NCBI RefSeq assembly: GCF_030867095.1
Contig: NC_081826.1
Location: forward strand, 43,378,001-43,442,000
Length of the DNA stretch: 64,000 nucleotides
DNA from: Alligator mississippiensis
Taxonomy: Eukaryota; Chordata; Crocodylia; Alligatoridae
Direction: 5' to 3'
Of this stretch, positions 1 through 12,286 are shown one piece after another (position 1 is the stretch's first letter; each line of letters opens with the position of its first letter). The notes under the pieces are model-generated. The model saw nothing but the letters and a program-made list of their open reading frames with translations, did no database searches and was not told the DNA's origin. A program made the translations under genes and the position numbers.

Positions 1-855
1 AGTCTTTGTGAATTTTAAATAATTGATCTGTATCAGTCACCTGAAGTTTTAATGGTAGAATGGGTTGTGCGCACTTTTTGTACATTCATGAATTTCAAAC
101 ATCGTTTAACCTTTAGCTTTAAGCTAAACCAAGTGCCTCCCCTTGGGGCAGTCACTGTCTAACAGTTTGCTGTGACTGCTTTGTGGACCATTTTTAGAAT
201 TGTACAGGTAAGGCAACAACACTCTGGGTGCGGGGCAAAAATAACATACAGTGAAATCTGGTTAATTAGTTACTGGGCTAGCTCATCAGTGTTATGCTGA
301 AATCCCATCAGTTCCATTGGATTTGTACGCAAAATATTCTGGCTAATTTATCATCTATTAAAGCATACTTAGTTATTTCTAAATGTACACACTTACTGAA
401 TCACAATGACATTTGTGCCTAATATTTAATTAGTCAGCTTTAAAAGGTACTGACCTAGGCCCTCCATAGCACCCGTCAAGCCAGCTGATGCTTGCAAAGC
501 ATTGGATACTCTTCAACTTTTCTTGGCTCAACAAGACAGATGATCTTGATAATTTGCAGAATTATTTTGTTTTGTCTATAAAAGGCACGAAGAGTGTAAA
601 GCAAGAATTCTCATTAGTTTACTCCCTCAATCATGCAATTCTCATGTAACAAGCACTCTGCATTTGTAGTGACAAACTGTACTTCAAAACATTTATCTGT
701 ATAATCATATAGTTCTTATATAGTGAGTCAGAGTGAATACAGTTTACACTCCTTTTTCTTTTTACTTCATTAAAAATATCAACATCCATTTTTTGCTTTG
801 TTTTGATATGACATACAAAAATACATTGCACAGAATATCAAAGTTGGCTAACTGA
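1..855. other. AT-rich unclassified sequence
   Basis: No repeat, RNA gene or convincing coding region recognised. The short reading frames are consistent with chance in AT-rich DNA. Confidence 0.4.
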
Positions 856-944
856 GGGGGACTGAGGGGGTAACCTGCCGCCCCGACCCCTTAGCCCAGG
901 AAGTTTGCTGCTTCCCAGGGGCCCACATCCGAGACATTGCGGAG

Positions 945-1337
945 ATGATCCTTAAGCTTCTCCAGCCCACAGACCACTATCCCATGCTCCTTATTCATGT
1001 GGGCACCAATGATATGGCTCGGAGTGCTCCCAGCCAGGTCACAAGGTGCTACAGGGATTTGGGAACAGGGCTAAAGGGTCTGGGGGCACAGGTGGTGTTC
1101 TCTTTGATCCTCCCAGTCTCGGGGTATGGGCTGAGGAGGGAGAGGAGGATCCAGGTAGTTAACCAAAGACTGCGGCGCTGGTATCATCGGGAAGGCTTTG
1201 GCTTCCATGACCACAGCCCGCTGTTTGGTGAGAGAGGCAGTGAGCTGTTGAGAAGAGATGGCTTCCACCTCTCTTGGCCAGGGAGGAGGCTCTTCTCAGC
1301 CAGACTGGCTGACCTGCTCCACCGGGCTTTAAAATAA
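945..1337 (+). pseudogene. CR1 ORF1 C-terminal part (SGNH esterase domain)
   Basis: An open 130-codon remnant with LLIHVGTNDMARS (the GTND block of SGNH/GDSL-type esterases) and, near the end, RRDGFHLSWPGRRLFS, where DGFHL carries the Asp and His of the catalytic triad. CR1 ORF1 proteins are known to carry an esterase domain at this place. The N-terminal half, including the block with the Ser nucleophile, is missing because of the 5' truncation. Confidence 0.8.
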
Positions 1338-1636
1338 GCCCGCTGGGGGACAGGGAGATTACCGCCACTGCTGGCCTGCTGAGCAACCCTTGCAAAGCCA
1401 GCAGGCCAAGGCACTTAAGGGAGCCCACCCCTGCCCCAGCCCTGGTACAATCTGTGGGCAAGGCAAGAGCCCCCAAGGGGACACTTGCATGCCTGTACAC
1501 AAATGCCAGGAGCTTGGGGAATAAGTAGGAGGAACTGGTCCTCCTGCTTAACACAAATATTTATGACGTCATAGGGATAACGGAGACCTGGTGGGACTCC
1601 ACCCATGACTGGACCACAGGTATAGATACCTATACC

Positions 1637-4229
1637 TTGTACAGGAGAAATCGAGTAAGGGGCAAGGGTGTAGCTCTCTATGTTAAGGAAAGCTATGCAT
1701 CCCTGCAAGCTGATGTTGGTGACCAGGATGACTGGAAACCCTCTGGGTTAAAATCCATGGGGAACACGGCACAGGGAACAACGGTAGGAGTCTACTACAG
1801 ACCTCCCACCCAAAGTCAAGAGCTTGACCAGGATTTCACCCAGGAACTGGCTGAGGCTGCATGCTCCAGGACCATCGTTGTCATGGGTGACTTCAACTAC
1901 CCAGACATCTCATGGGAGGATCACTCAGCAAAATCCGAGTGGTCGCAAAGCTTCCTATCACGCATGGATGACCTCTACCTGACTCAAGAAGTCTATGGGC
2001 CAACGAGAGGTAAAGCACTGCTCGACCTGGTACTGGCTACTGGGGATGACCTAATCGGCAACCTAGCGATCGATGGGAAGCTGGACGACAGCAACCATGA
2101 GCTGATCACCTTCACCATCCGCCATAAAGCTGGCAAGTCAGTCAGCAACACTGAAATCCTTGACTTCAGGAAAGCCAACTTTGACAAGCTCAGGAGGCTT
2201 GTCAGTGAGGCCCTAAGAGACCACGATCCCAGGGGGAGGGGAGTCCAGGAAGAGTGGTTGCTCCTCAAGGGAGTGATCCTCAATGCACAAGCTAATTCTA
2301 TTCCATCTCGGAGGAAAGGCAGCAAGAGGGCACAGTAGTCCCCTTGGCTCTCCAGGGATCTAGCAGACCTCCTGAGGCTAAAAAGAAAGGCCTACAAAGG
2401 ATGGAGGATGGGATTCACCTCCAAGGAGGAATATTCTGAACTGGTCCGGTCCTGCAGGGAGCAAGCCAGGAAAGCCAAGGCTGTGATGGAACTCCAACTA
2501 GCTTCGAGTATCAGGACTTTTTATTGTCCTTTTTTCAGATATGTGGGGAGCTGGAGGTAAAGCAAGGGCCACATTGGATCCCTGCTAAACCAGATGGGAC
2601 AACTGATGCCCAGGAAAAAGCCAACCTATTAAATGGGTACTTTGCATCAGTCTTTCATCAGTCCCATGGGACGCCCATGTCCACTATGGGACAGGGAGGT
2701 CTGGGTGAGGGAGATCCCCTGCCCTCCCTCAATGCTGACCTTGTGAAGAAACACCTTGAGAGGCTGGATACCTTCAAGTCAGCTGGCCCTGACAATCTAC
2801 ACCCCAAGGTACTCAAGGAGCTGATGAGCATCATAGCCCAGCCCCTGGCACGGATCTTTGAGAACTCCTGGCACTCTGGTGTAGTGCCCGAAGACTGGAA
2901 GAAGGCCAATGTGGTGCCTATCTTCAAGAAAGGGAAGAAAGTGGATCCAGCAAACTACAGGCACATCAGCCTGACCTCTATCCCGGGGAAGGTCTTAGAA
3001 AAGTTTACTAAAGAGGCCATCCTTAATGGACTGGCTGACACCAACATCCTGAGGGATAGCTAGCATGGGTTTGTTGCGGGTAGGTCTTGCTTGACCAATC
3101 TCATTTCCTTTTACGACCAGGTGACTTATCACCTGGACAAAGGGAGAAGAGGTTGATGTCATATATCTTGACTTCAAAAAAGCCTTCCATCTGGTATCCC
3201 ATGATCACCTCTTGGAAAAACTGGCCAATTGTGGCCTTGGGTACACCCATATCCCCTGGCTGGGAAATTGGCTCCATGGTCGGCCCCAGAGGGTGGTGGT
3301 TGACGGAAGTCAATTGTCATGGTGCCCTGTGACCAGTAGGGTCCCCCAAGGCTCTGTCCTTGGACCCATATTGTTCAACATCTTCATTAATGATGTGGAC
3401 ACTGGAGTCAGAAGTGGACTGGCCAAGTTCACCGATGACACCAAACTTTGGGGTAAAGCACCCACATCTGAGGACAGGAGGGCGATCCAGGCTGACCTGG
3501 ACAGGCTCAGCAAATGGGCGGATGAGAACCTGATGGTGTTTAACACTGAAAAATGCAAGGCTCTCCACCTTGGGAAGAAAAACCTGCAGCATCCTTATAG
3601 GCTCGGCAGTGCTATGCTGGCTAGTACTATGGAAGAAAGAGACTTGGGGGTCATCATTGACCACAAGATGAACATGAGCCTTCAATGCGATGCTGCGGCT
3701 AGTAAAGCGACCAAAACGCTGGCTTGCATCCATACATGATTCTCAAGCAAATCCCGGGATATCATTCTCCCATTGTACTCAGCCTTGGTGAGGCCTCAGC
3801 TGGAGTACTGTGTCCAGTTTTGGGCCCCACAACTCAAAAAGGATGTGGAGAAGCTTGAGAGAGTCCAGAGAAGAGCCACACGCATCATCAGAGGTCAGGG
3901 AAGCAGACCCTACGATGACAGGCTGAGAGCCCTGGGGCTCTAGCCTGGAAAAGCGCAGGCTCAGGGGTGATCTGATGGCCACCTATAAGTTTATCAGGGG
4001 TGACCACCAGTATCTGGGGGAGCGTTTGTTCACCAGAGCGCCCCAAGGGATGATGAGGTTGAACGGTTATAAACTACTGCAAGACCGTTTCAGGCTGGAC
4101 ATAAGGAAGAATTTATTTACTGTCCGAGCTCCCAAAGTCTGGAATAGCCTGCCACCGGAGGTGGTTCAAGCACCTACATTGAACACCTTCAAGAATAAAT
4201 TGGATGCTTATCTTGTTGGGATCCTATGA
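1637..4229 (+). pseudogene. CR1 ORF2 remnant (endonuclease and reverse transcriptase)
   Basis: Endonuclease piece 1637-2338 with GVALYVKES, VVMGDFNYPDISW and SNHELITFTI. RT pieces at 2524-3063 (GPDNLHPKVLKEL, PEDWKKANVVPIFKKGKK) and 3212-3739 (VPQGSVLGPILFNIFIND, FTDDTKLWG). C-terminal piece 3975-4229 (RLDIRKNLFTVRAPKVWNSL). Stops at 2336, 3061 and 3737 and shifts between frames 2, 1, 2 and 3 break it. The RT box reads FTDD where CR1 has FADD, YRPIS reads YRHIS, and KKAFD reads KKAFH. Confidence 0.88.
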
Positions 4230-4339
4230 CCCCAGCTGACTTCCTGCCCTTTGGGCAGGGGGCTGGACTTGATGATCTTCCGAGGTCCCTTCCAGCCCTA
4301 ACAGATATGAAATCTACGAAATCTAAATCTATGAACTGA

Positions 4340-5403
4340 ACATTTAGTTGCTCCTGGATAATTAGTCATCATCACCAATCCCCTTGGAGTGACTGATTAA
4401 CCAGATTTTACTATATTCCTACATTTTACAAAATGAGACTTTTATTCCTTTAGGGTTGGATCACAGAGAAGGTTCAGAACTGCGGAAACAGTAGGCTTAG
4501 ATGATAAAGAACAATAATTGAGCACCAAATAAACACTTGGTGCAGGAAGGAAGCTTTGTCTTTTGAGAGATTCTCAGAAATATGAGGGCTGGAGTGGCAC
4601 AGCAACAGAGATTCAGAAAGACTAGGAGCATGAAGGAACTCAGGTGTTTGTTTGTTTGTTTTGTTTTGTTGTGTTTTTAAGTGAGCTGTTTTCCATCAGG
4701 CAGGGTCCTGCTAAGGAACAGCTGCTTTATGTAGAACAAATTCTGATGCATCTGCAGAACCAAAGTTGGGGATCTTGTGGAGATCTTTAATGGAGCATGC
4801 TCTGCCCTGTTTGCTTGGTCATTATCTCCCAGAAGCATGATAGGGCAACGATGATGCACTGACTTTCAGCTGCAGGAGCAGCTATTATTTTTCTATACCC
4901 TTGCTGCCCTAGTTGCCCTCACTTCAGTTACATTGCTGTTATGTCCATCAGCTGCTGCATGATAACCTCTCCCTGTAAAAGCCACTCAATCACAGCAAGA
5001 CTTTGCTCCAACATATTGAGAACCCCTTTTCTGCCAGAAACTGAACCCCTTCTTTTCCTGTTCTTTTGGTTACCTCAATGTCCTATTCTTGGGCTTCCAT
5101 TAAATTTTCTTTTGTTGTTTTCCTTCTTATGCCTCACATACCCTCTATTCCTGAGTTTCCATCTTTTTCCCTGAAAGCCTTCCTGAGCTTTCCACATAGC
5201 TTTTTAACCCCTAACATTTTATTTGCATTTTTGATGGGTGCTGAGAACTGAGCTGATATTTTTAACAAACTGCCCACAATGACTCCCAGATCTCTTTCCT
5301 GTGTGGTAACAGCTAATGTGAGGCATGGTTTCCCTTTGATAAAGCAATGTTGATTCCTTCCCAGCGAGTCATGTTCATCAATGTGCTGAACAACATTATT
5401 ATT
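4340..5403. other. Unclassified sequence
   Basis: About 1 kb with a TTTG-rich stretch near 4650-4680. No repeat family, RNA gene or coding region recognised. Confidence 0.4.
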
Positions 5404-5971
5404 ATCATCAGCAGCAGCAGCAGGAGGGATCTGGGTTTTCTGTTTCCCATGGAAAAACAGAGAAAACCATGGATTTCCCTTTTTTAAAATCAGAGAAAAC
5501 GTAGATTTCTCTTTTTAGCAGAGAAACCCACGGATTGATTCCCTGCTTTTGCAAACAGCTCTGCAGGCTGGTTGAGCTGCAAGAGCTGTTTGCAAACAGG
5601 GTGGGAAACTCCTCCTCTGGGCAGAGCTGGGGAAGATTGGGCCTGAGGCTCAGTCAGCCACAGCTCTGGGCTCAGTTCAGGTATACTCTTCGCTCCTGGA
5701 GCCTGAGGTAAGTGTGGCTTGCAGACTCGGGTCCCTGGCCCCATAGCCCTGGCAGCTGGGGGCCCCCTCTGGGAGGCCTGGGGGTCAGGGGCTGTGGGTG
5801 GGGGGCAAGAGGCACTAGTAGGGCAGGGGGGCTGTTGTGGGGGCAGTGAGAGGCACCAGCAGGGTTGGGGGGTGCTGCAGGGGTCTTTTAATTTTAATAA
5901 TGGATTTGGGGGGGTTTTGTCAGAGAATTTGTGATTTTTCATCAGAGAAAACCAGGATCCCTGATCATCAG
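5404..5971. mobile_element. hAT-like DNA element with exact 8-bp target duplication
   Basis: ATCATCAG occurs at 5404-5411 and 5964-5971, flanking a 552-bp segment that starts CAGCAGCAGCAGGAGGGATC and ends ACCAGGATCCCTG. The inner ends pair as inverted repeats (GGGATCTGGGTTTTCTG against CAGAGAAAACCAGGATCCC). An 8-bp duplication and CAG...CTG ends are hAT hallmarks. Internally GAGAAA-motif repeats surround a GC-rich core. No transposase is present. Confidence 0.72.
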
Positions 5972-6048
5972 TTTTCCAGGAACAGAAGTTAGGCTCACTG
6001 GCCTGTAGTTCCCCATGTCCCCACTAGAGTCTTTTTTATACACTAGAG

Positions 6049-6233
6049 CAGGGGTGGGCAATTACTTTGGGTGGAGGGCCGCTTACTGAATTTTGGCAAG
6101 CCAGTGAGGGCCACATGACAAGCAGCCCAGGGCAGATTAATATTAATTTTCTAAATTTTTAGGGGCCCATGGGCCAGATAGAATGGCTTGGTGGGCTGCA
6201 TCCAGCCCACGGGCCGCATTTTGCCCACCCCCA
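6049..6233. mobile_element. hAT-like MITE, CAGGGGTGGGCAA family, copy 1
   Basis: Starts CAGGGGTGGGCAATTACTTT and ends GCATTTTGCCCACCCCCA, with TIRs that pair over about 13 bp. It shares its whole length with the copy at 24476-24644 (TACTGAATTTTGGCAAGCCA and TATTAATTTTCTAAATTTTT are common). Too short to encode a transposase. Confidence 0.75.
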
Positions 6234-6430
6234 CAGTAGATTCACACACTGGCAACCCTGCTGTCCTCAGTCCTGAGGCTATTTTTAGGGATAGGTTGCA
6301 TATTAGTTAAGACCTCAGCAGTTTCTGATCCAAGATCCTTCAGGACCCTTATAGTGAATGCCATAAGGTTACTTGCTACTGTCTAATTTACCAAATTTGG
6401 GTTGCTGCAGATGTTAAAAAAAAAAAAAAA

Positions 6431-6835
6431 GTTACAGGGGTATAGGTTGTAGCCGTGTTGGTCTAAGGACATAGGCAGACAAGGTTCCTTGGGTGAATCT
6501 GATATCTTTTATTAGACCAACCCAAATAGTTGGAAAATAATTATTAAGCAAGCTTTTGGGTTCAAAAACCCTTCATCAGGCTAAGGAAGTTTCAGCAGTT
6601 GGTGTGTGCTCTTCCTGGATGGAATGAAAAGTAAAGAAGCCAGCGGCTGGGCTGGTATGCATACAAGACAGGTAGTCAGTGAAAATGTAGATTGAGGAGT
6701 CAATGGGTGAGACACAGGTGGGGAGGGGGGGAGAGAGAAGGGGGAGGAAAGTAGAAAGATACCTGGGGAGACAGATGTCAGGTAGATTATAATGTGTCAT
6801 AAATCCAATGTCTATATTTAGTCCATGAAAGTCCT
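6431..6835. mobile_element. Penelope-like terminal fragment
   Basis: Shares GTTGTAGCCGTGTTGGTCTA, TTTTATTAGACCAACCC-type sequence, a CTTCATCAGGCTAAGG segment and a CAGTTGGTGTGTGCTCTTCC segment with the ends of the element at 18111-19150. It continues to the word TCTATATTTAGTCCATGA, also found at the start of the coding part of that element. An A run (about 6417-6430) precedes it. Old and incomplete. Confidence 0.65.
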
Positions 6836-7049
6836 TCTCCAGGGCTGGGCAGCACAGCATTAAGCCCCCCTCCCCACCCAGCAGCAGCAGCAGAGAGGAA
6901 GGAGATGGAGGAGGAGGGGGAAGAGTTCCCCTCCGGGGCCAGGTAGCAGAGCTGTGTACCCAGATTGCTCCCGGCTGTCAGGGAGCCACTGTGGCAGGCA
7001 AAGCTCTCCCCCTCCTTCTCCTCCTCCCCTACCACGGGCATCTGGCTAT

Positions 7050-7357
7050 GCTCCCTCTTCCCTCACCCTCTGAATCCTGCAGGCTAAGGTTGGGGTTTAA
7101 ACCTCTCCTCAGTCATACTGAGACCTGCTGGGGTCTGGTCACACCCTTCCCTCCCCCACCAGCTCAGCTTCCCTGTGGAAGGGAAGGAGGTCTGCTCTCG
7201 CACCCCCGGGCTTCTGGCCTAAGCCACTACAGGCCTGCATTTCCAGAATGAAAAGTGGATATCTGTCCACTTGCAGATTGGTTCAGTCTCTGAAGGTTAG
7301 ACTAACCTTGGAAGACTAAATCAATTCAGGCTTGGGCTTTTTGAATATCTGTCCCTA
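7050..7357. mobile_element. Inverted-repeat family R1, partial copy
   Basis: The last 130 bp (TAACCTTGGAAGACTAAATC, AATTCAGGCTTGGGC, TTTTTGAATATCTGTCCCTAG) match 9140-9271, and the preceding GC-rich part aligns more loosely with 8990-9140. Family R1 has ends of the form CTAGGGACAGAYATT. Other copies are at 8652-9271, 12287-12990 and 21664-22376. Confidence 0.6.
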
Positions 7358-7486
7358 GCCTACTCCATCTTCCCTGTGACTTTCCTTTCACCCCTCAGAT
7401 CACTTTCCCTTAGGCTCAGTCAGCCACCCTTGCAACTGTGATGGGCTAGCTGGTAGTGACTTAGACCAGGGGTTTTGAAAGGGTAA

Positions 7487-8537
7487 AAGATGATTGGAGG
7501 ACTTGGGATTCCCTTTCCTTACCAATCAGGCCCCAGAAACTCACCCACCATGTCCCCTGATTGGCCCCTTGGGTCACCTGGAGGGGGATAAAAGGGGCAG
7601 CACAGCTGACTTAGGAGAGACCAGTGAGGGACCACAAGGAAGGAGCTTGAAAGAGCTGGCAAGAGCTGGGCCAGCGGGGCAGGAGCAGTTGCCCCAGAAG
7701 CACCTGAAGGCATGGGACCTGCAGGCAGCAGTTGGACCCTCAGCAGTGCAGTATGCAGCCTGCAGGAGAGGCTCCCCTACGAGAGGCTATGGCCAGCAGG
7801 AGAGGCTCCCCAGCTCCAGCAAGGATCTGAGCAGTGACCTGAGAGGTTCCCAGCCCTGCTTCCAGCTCCTCCAATAAGAGGCCAGGCAGCTTGATGTGAG
7901 GCCAAGGCTCCTGGAAGGCCAAGACCTCTAGCAGCTTGGCACAGTACCAACAGTGGTGGCTGTGTGGTAGAGTTTCTGCCTACCATGTGGGAGATTGGCA
8001 TTCAAGTCCCAGCTGGGGTGACTTGAGGTGAGTGAAGTAACAGGGAAAAATTCTTGTTGCAGTGGAAAGGGGCCATTGTTTTCTCCCATTCCAGGTACCT
8101 AGGCCTTATATTCCTTGTTATTTGACATTTTGTATTTTGTGTCTGTTATATTTCACCAACCAGTATTGTTTGTTCTGCTGTTTGTGTTTTATATTTTGTT
8201 AACCCTGTCTTTTGTCGTCAACTGGATGAATATGTCTATGATTGTAAGTGTCTAACCTTTGTTGAATCCTGCTCCCTCAGGGCATTGTAGTGTCCCCTAT
8301 ACCCCCTGGTTTATACTGGTTATGTTCCCAGTACTGTTCTCTCATTAAAAGGTATGTGGTTAAATCCCCATTGGTGGTCTGGCTCTGCTCTATAGGCGGA
8401 GGAGAGTCCCTAAACCTCCCACAGCGCTTGTGCACCTGCTTTGATCCCTTCAATTGGAGAGGGGGTACCTCTTGGAGTACACAACAAAACTGTTACAGAC
8501 CTAGTGTTAACCTGGGGACAACACTCATAGAATAAAA
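7487..8537 (+). repeat. Unclassified unit with promoter-like start and tRNA-like segment
   Basis: Begins with two CCAAT-type boxes (CCAATCAGG near 7522, GATTGGCCCC near 7558) and a TATA-like GGATAAAAGGGGC (about 7588), then a GC-rich stretch, a tRNA-Gly-like sequence, T-rich sequence, and CATTAAAAGGTATGTGG near 8344, a poly(A)-signal-like word. The layout is reminiscent of an old LTR, but no matching second copy, primer site or internal genes are in the window, so the family is uncertain. If it is an LTR, it is a broken solo fossil. Confidence 0.35.
7953..8016 (+). pseudogene. tRNA-Gly-like sequence (tRNA pseudogene or SINE head)
   Basis: TGTGGTAGAGTTTCTGCC and TACCATGTGGGAGA align with the A-box and anticodon arm of vertebrate tRNA-Gly, and ATTCAAGTCC sits where the B-box GGTTCGATTCC is expected. 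The anticodon position reads ACC rather than GCC. No clean acceptor stem is seen, so it is not a functional tRNA gene. Confidence 0.5.
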
Positions 8538-8651
8538 TGAAACAAAGTCATGAAGAACGAGAGAGCACTCTTTGCAGCCTGCTTTCAAGCCAAATTGTCA
8601 TCTACCTCTGGGGTGAAAAGGGCATATACATGTCATACTTATGAAACTATT

Positions 8652-9271
8652 CACACAAACCAGTTTATGCAATGTCTGTCCCTTGCTGGTTTAAGTGAAA
8701 CCGGACTCCCCCAGCATCCCGGCATGCTTTCTGGGCTGGGTGGGACACTCTGCTCCACAGCAGGGCTGGCCCCTCCCCTCTGCTCTCTGGTTGGAGCTCA
8801 GCAGAGACTGCAGGCGTTTGCCTGGCTGCCCCCCGCCCCCTCTGCCTTACACAGACACCTCTCAGCATTAGCTAGCAGACCACATGCTGGCTACGGTCCG
8901 TGCCGTGGTAGACAGGACAAAGGCAGAATCAACAGATAGCTGGTAATATCTCTCTGTTTTCTTAATGCAGTTATAAACACTGAGTTATCAATTCCCTGCT
9001 GGACTGGTCAGAAGGGGGGAACCTCTCCCTAATCAGAGCGTCCTGCCTGGGCTTGGCCACGCCCCTCTCAGCTCAGCATTGTGGGAGGGAAGGGAGGACT
9101 GCTGTAGCATCCGCCGGCTTCTAGCCTGAGCTACTGCAGGCATGTGCCTGCATGTCTGGGATGTCTGTACAGTTGCAAACTGGTTTAGCTTAGCTATACT
9201 AGCTTAGCTTATACTAACCTGAAAAGATTGAATCAATTCAGGCTCAGGTTTTTGAATATCTGTCTCTAGCC
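8652..9271. mobile_element. Inverted-repeat family R1, longer copy
   Basis: Aligns with 21826-22376 over CCAGTTTATGCAATGTCTGT, CAGCATCCCGGCATGCT, CAGGGCTGGCCCCTCC, TTAGCTAGCAGACCACATGC and GCAGGCATGTGCCTGCATG-like segments, and ends TTTTTGAATATCTGTCTCTAG. It has no transposase. Its left end is missing compared with the copy at 21664. Confidence 0.65.
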
Positions 9272-12200
9272 CCAAAGTCTTCCCCATCAGAACTTCAAGC
9301 TTGAACTCTTAGCTTCTTTTATAACAATGTCCTATTGTTATGAATGCATGGAGGGAGGTCTGTTGGGGGATCAGAGAGAAGGCTGTCCTGACTGGCAATT
9401 TTAGAGGCCTACCAGAGCATTTAATATAGCTAAGGGTTTTACTTTGGGCTACAGAAGTCCCTGGACCACCAATGATGCTTTACAACTAGTTTTAAGCATT
9501 CAGAGGATAACTGCATTTCCACTGCCACATAGTAACCAGGTAAAGAACTGCTCACTGTTTCCATATTGCCACAACGTGGTATTTGTCAGATCTAATGAAA
9601 ACACTGATGAAGGTTTTACTAACTGAAGCAGCACCTTTCTTAGATTTATTTTGATAAAAATACCTGCTATGATTTATCTGGATAAAACTCTCTCTTCACT
9701 AATACTTCTACTGATAACAGACTCGCACCAATTTTTTTGAATGAATGAGAAGTCCCTGTGCAAATGTTCTTCTTAAACCCGGTCAAAAATGTTCTTTTTA
9801 AACCCACAAGTGTCTGGAGCAAAGGAGAGAAGAATAGGACCCTGTACTGAGCCTGAAAAACACCACCAGGCACAAGCTTTGATCACACAGTTGGGGGTAG
9901 AGGGGTGGTAGGAGATGATGGCTAGCAAGGGGAAGCAGGGTCCCAGAAAAGCAACGCAGGGACCGTGGCTGCCCATTGCCACACAGACAGGGTAGTTATT
10001 TTTGGTGAACGTGGATACTATTTTGATTGTGCAGAGGAAGGCTGTAAATTGGTGGAGTGAAAGCAAAACTCAGGCCTTGGACAGATGTTCATTCATAGCA
10101 CTACGAAATTAGCGAGGCTCTTTGCAATACTACAAAAATAAAGCATTATGGGTGTACACAGCGCCTTGGCTGGGGCAAGAACAAATTCAGTGCTTCTTTG
10201 CACTTTCCCCATCTCAAGGGTAACTTGAATCACTGACAGTCCTGATGGAGAAGAGGGTAGGGGGGCAGGCTATCAATAATCAATTGGTATTTGCTGCTGG
10301 AAGCAGTAGCTGCAAAGACAGGCCCTTCTCCTGGGGTGGTGTGGAGAGCTACTACACACACCTCTGCACACATTACACATAGCACTGCAAATGTGTTCCT
10401 GTTTGAAAAGTGTTCCTGTTTGTGTTGGGTCCACCATCTTTGTAGCATTTACAAAACAGCCTGAATGCATGCACAATAGCTTTATGTAGGACTACCAAAA
10501 AAAAAGTAACATGCATCTAAGACCTTAATTCTAGCTCACATGCACCTAGGATGGAAGCACATAGCACCAGGAATAAACACAAATGTGCATCTCTGCATGC
10601 AATAAAAAGACTCATATAATAGCACTTACCAATCTTCTTGCAGTGCTTCTGGCAGTTCAGAGAGGACAGGCTGACCAGGAGGATGGAGACTCCAGCTGAA
10701 TTCCTGTGAGGTAAAGGGTTTCTCACTGTTGGTAGCTTCTCCTAAATGGAGACATTGGTTCTTGGTCTTGTTGGCCTCCACTGCCCATATCTGGGACAAA
10801 ATGAAATTCTATGTTTGTGTACCATGTCAGATTTCTGTCCAACTCTTCAGTCTGGAGAAATGGCTGGAGCAGTACCAGTGGTGCATGTTCAGTCCTTAAG
10901 CATCTTCTAGGTTACTTTCAAATGCTTGGTCATTGTGCAAAATTGCACCTGGCATGCTGCTTATAACCACTGCTGTGGCATTATCAAAAAACCTACTAGC
11001 TTCTGTACCTCCATATCAGTACTTCCTGTACCTTCATCTTTCTCAAAAGGTGGAAAGGTTCTGGACCTCAACTTGAATCCCATTGAAAACAGGATGACCT
11101 GGCATAGCTCAGGGCTAGCTAGGAAAACAAGTGTGCTTGCTTGATTTATTGATTTTGGATCATGTGAGCACAGATGCAGAACTTGGCTACATGCCAGCAT
11201 TGAAGCAAGGAGCTGACATCTAGTCACCCTGACCTCAGAGCAGTACAGGCCACTTGGGTAAATAGACCATCCGGTCAGGGAAAGCCACACAGGAGGAGTG
11301 CCAAACTGTGACCAACCATTACTACAATGCAACTTACTGGGATGTGAAATTACTCCCAATTCAAACAGAAGCTGGAACTCCAAAGAAACTCACCAGTTAC
11401 ACAGATGTAAGGCATTGCCTCATGTGGATTCAGGTCTTTTAACATCAATGCAACTGTTTCCAACTATACAAGCTGCCCATGACAACACAATATTCAAAAC
11501 GGTCTCCAACAGTTGGTATGCACAAAGCAGGTCACCCTCGGAGCTCCACCCTTTTAGAGCCTTGAGCTGACAAATTGTATGATCTTGAGCTGAGCATCAG
11601 GTCTAGAGTGACCATCAGGCTCTTGTGGAGAGGCTGCTACTGCTACTTACCTTGGACAGGCCTACTCTGTCATTGCACCAGATACTGGCAAGCCCAGCCC
11701 TTCATATTGGCTTCTAGGGCAGTGGGGGGTCTACCTTTCTGGTAAGCATGTCACAAAATAGCCCCACATCTTCCCCAGTTCCATTTTGATCACCATGACA
11801 TGCCTGACCTGCTGCTCTGCTGCCTATCCCCTCCTTGATCTGCTGCATGCCATACACAGAGGCTTCCAATGCCATTTGTGTAACACATGCTGCAGGTTTG
11901 CCACTCTAGGTCTCAGTTTCCCTAGTGTGAGAAGTGGAGAAACTGATGGCTCACTTTCTGCTGCAATGAGAGATAAGCACTATGAACTCAATACCACCAC
12001 ATTCATGCCAATGCCTCCATTCAGTTCTAAATCTCCATTGCCAGTAAAGTTTCTCTCTACCACATGATCCTAGATACAACAGCTAAACTGGATGAGATGC
12101 TTCTCAGCAGAAAAGGAGGGTATTACATGGTTTATAGTTTTGTTTTAAACTAAACTGGAAAGTCTTGAGAATTTTTTTTAAATGATCAAATATCAACTTT

Positions 12201-12286
12201 ATACAAAAATATTTTCCCAAAAGAAACAGGTATCTGTTGTGCCACCCGCCCCACGATGGTCTGTTAGCTTTCTAAGTCAAGTTAAG
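9272..12286. other. Unclassified intergenic sequence
   Basis: 3 kb without a recognised gene or repeat. In human the gene downstream of ESRP1 is DPY19L4. I looked for its first exon (MAEEEGPPVELRQRKK) here and did not find it, and there is no CpG-rich segment. Confidence 0.4.

Larger units (their letters stand above)
856..4333 (+). mobile_element. CR1 LINE, 5'-truncated, about 3.5 kb
   Basis: A long CR1 retrotransposon copy, starting inside ORF1 and running to the CR1-type 3' end (a Leu-rich ORF2 C-terminus, GAGGTCCCTTCCAGCCCTA, then short ATCTA/ATGAA repeats). AACTGA flanks both sides (850-855 and 4334-4339), a possible but very short target duplication. It carries the end of ORF1 and most of ORF2 in at least four separate open pieces, so it is inactive. 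Several conserved ORF2 residues are changed. It is the longest mobile element in the window. Confidence 0.92.

Noticed and set aside
9272-12286. Search for the first exon of DPY19L4, the human neighbour of ESRP1
   Set aside because: No CpG-rich segment or MAEEEGPP-like start was found, so it probably lies beyond the left edge.
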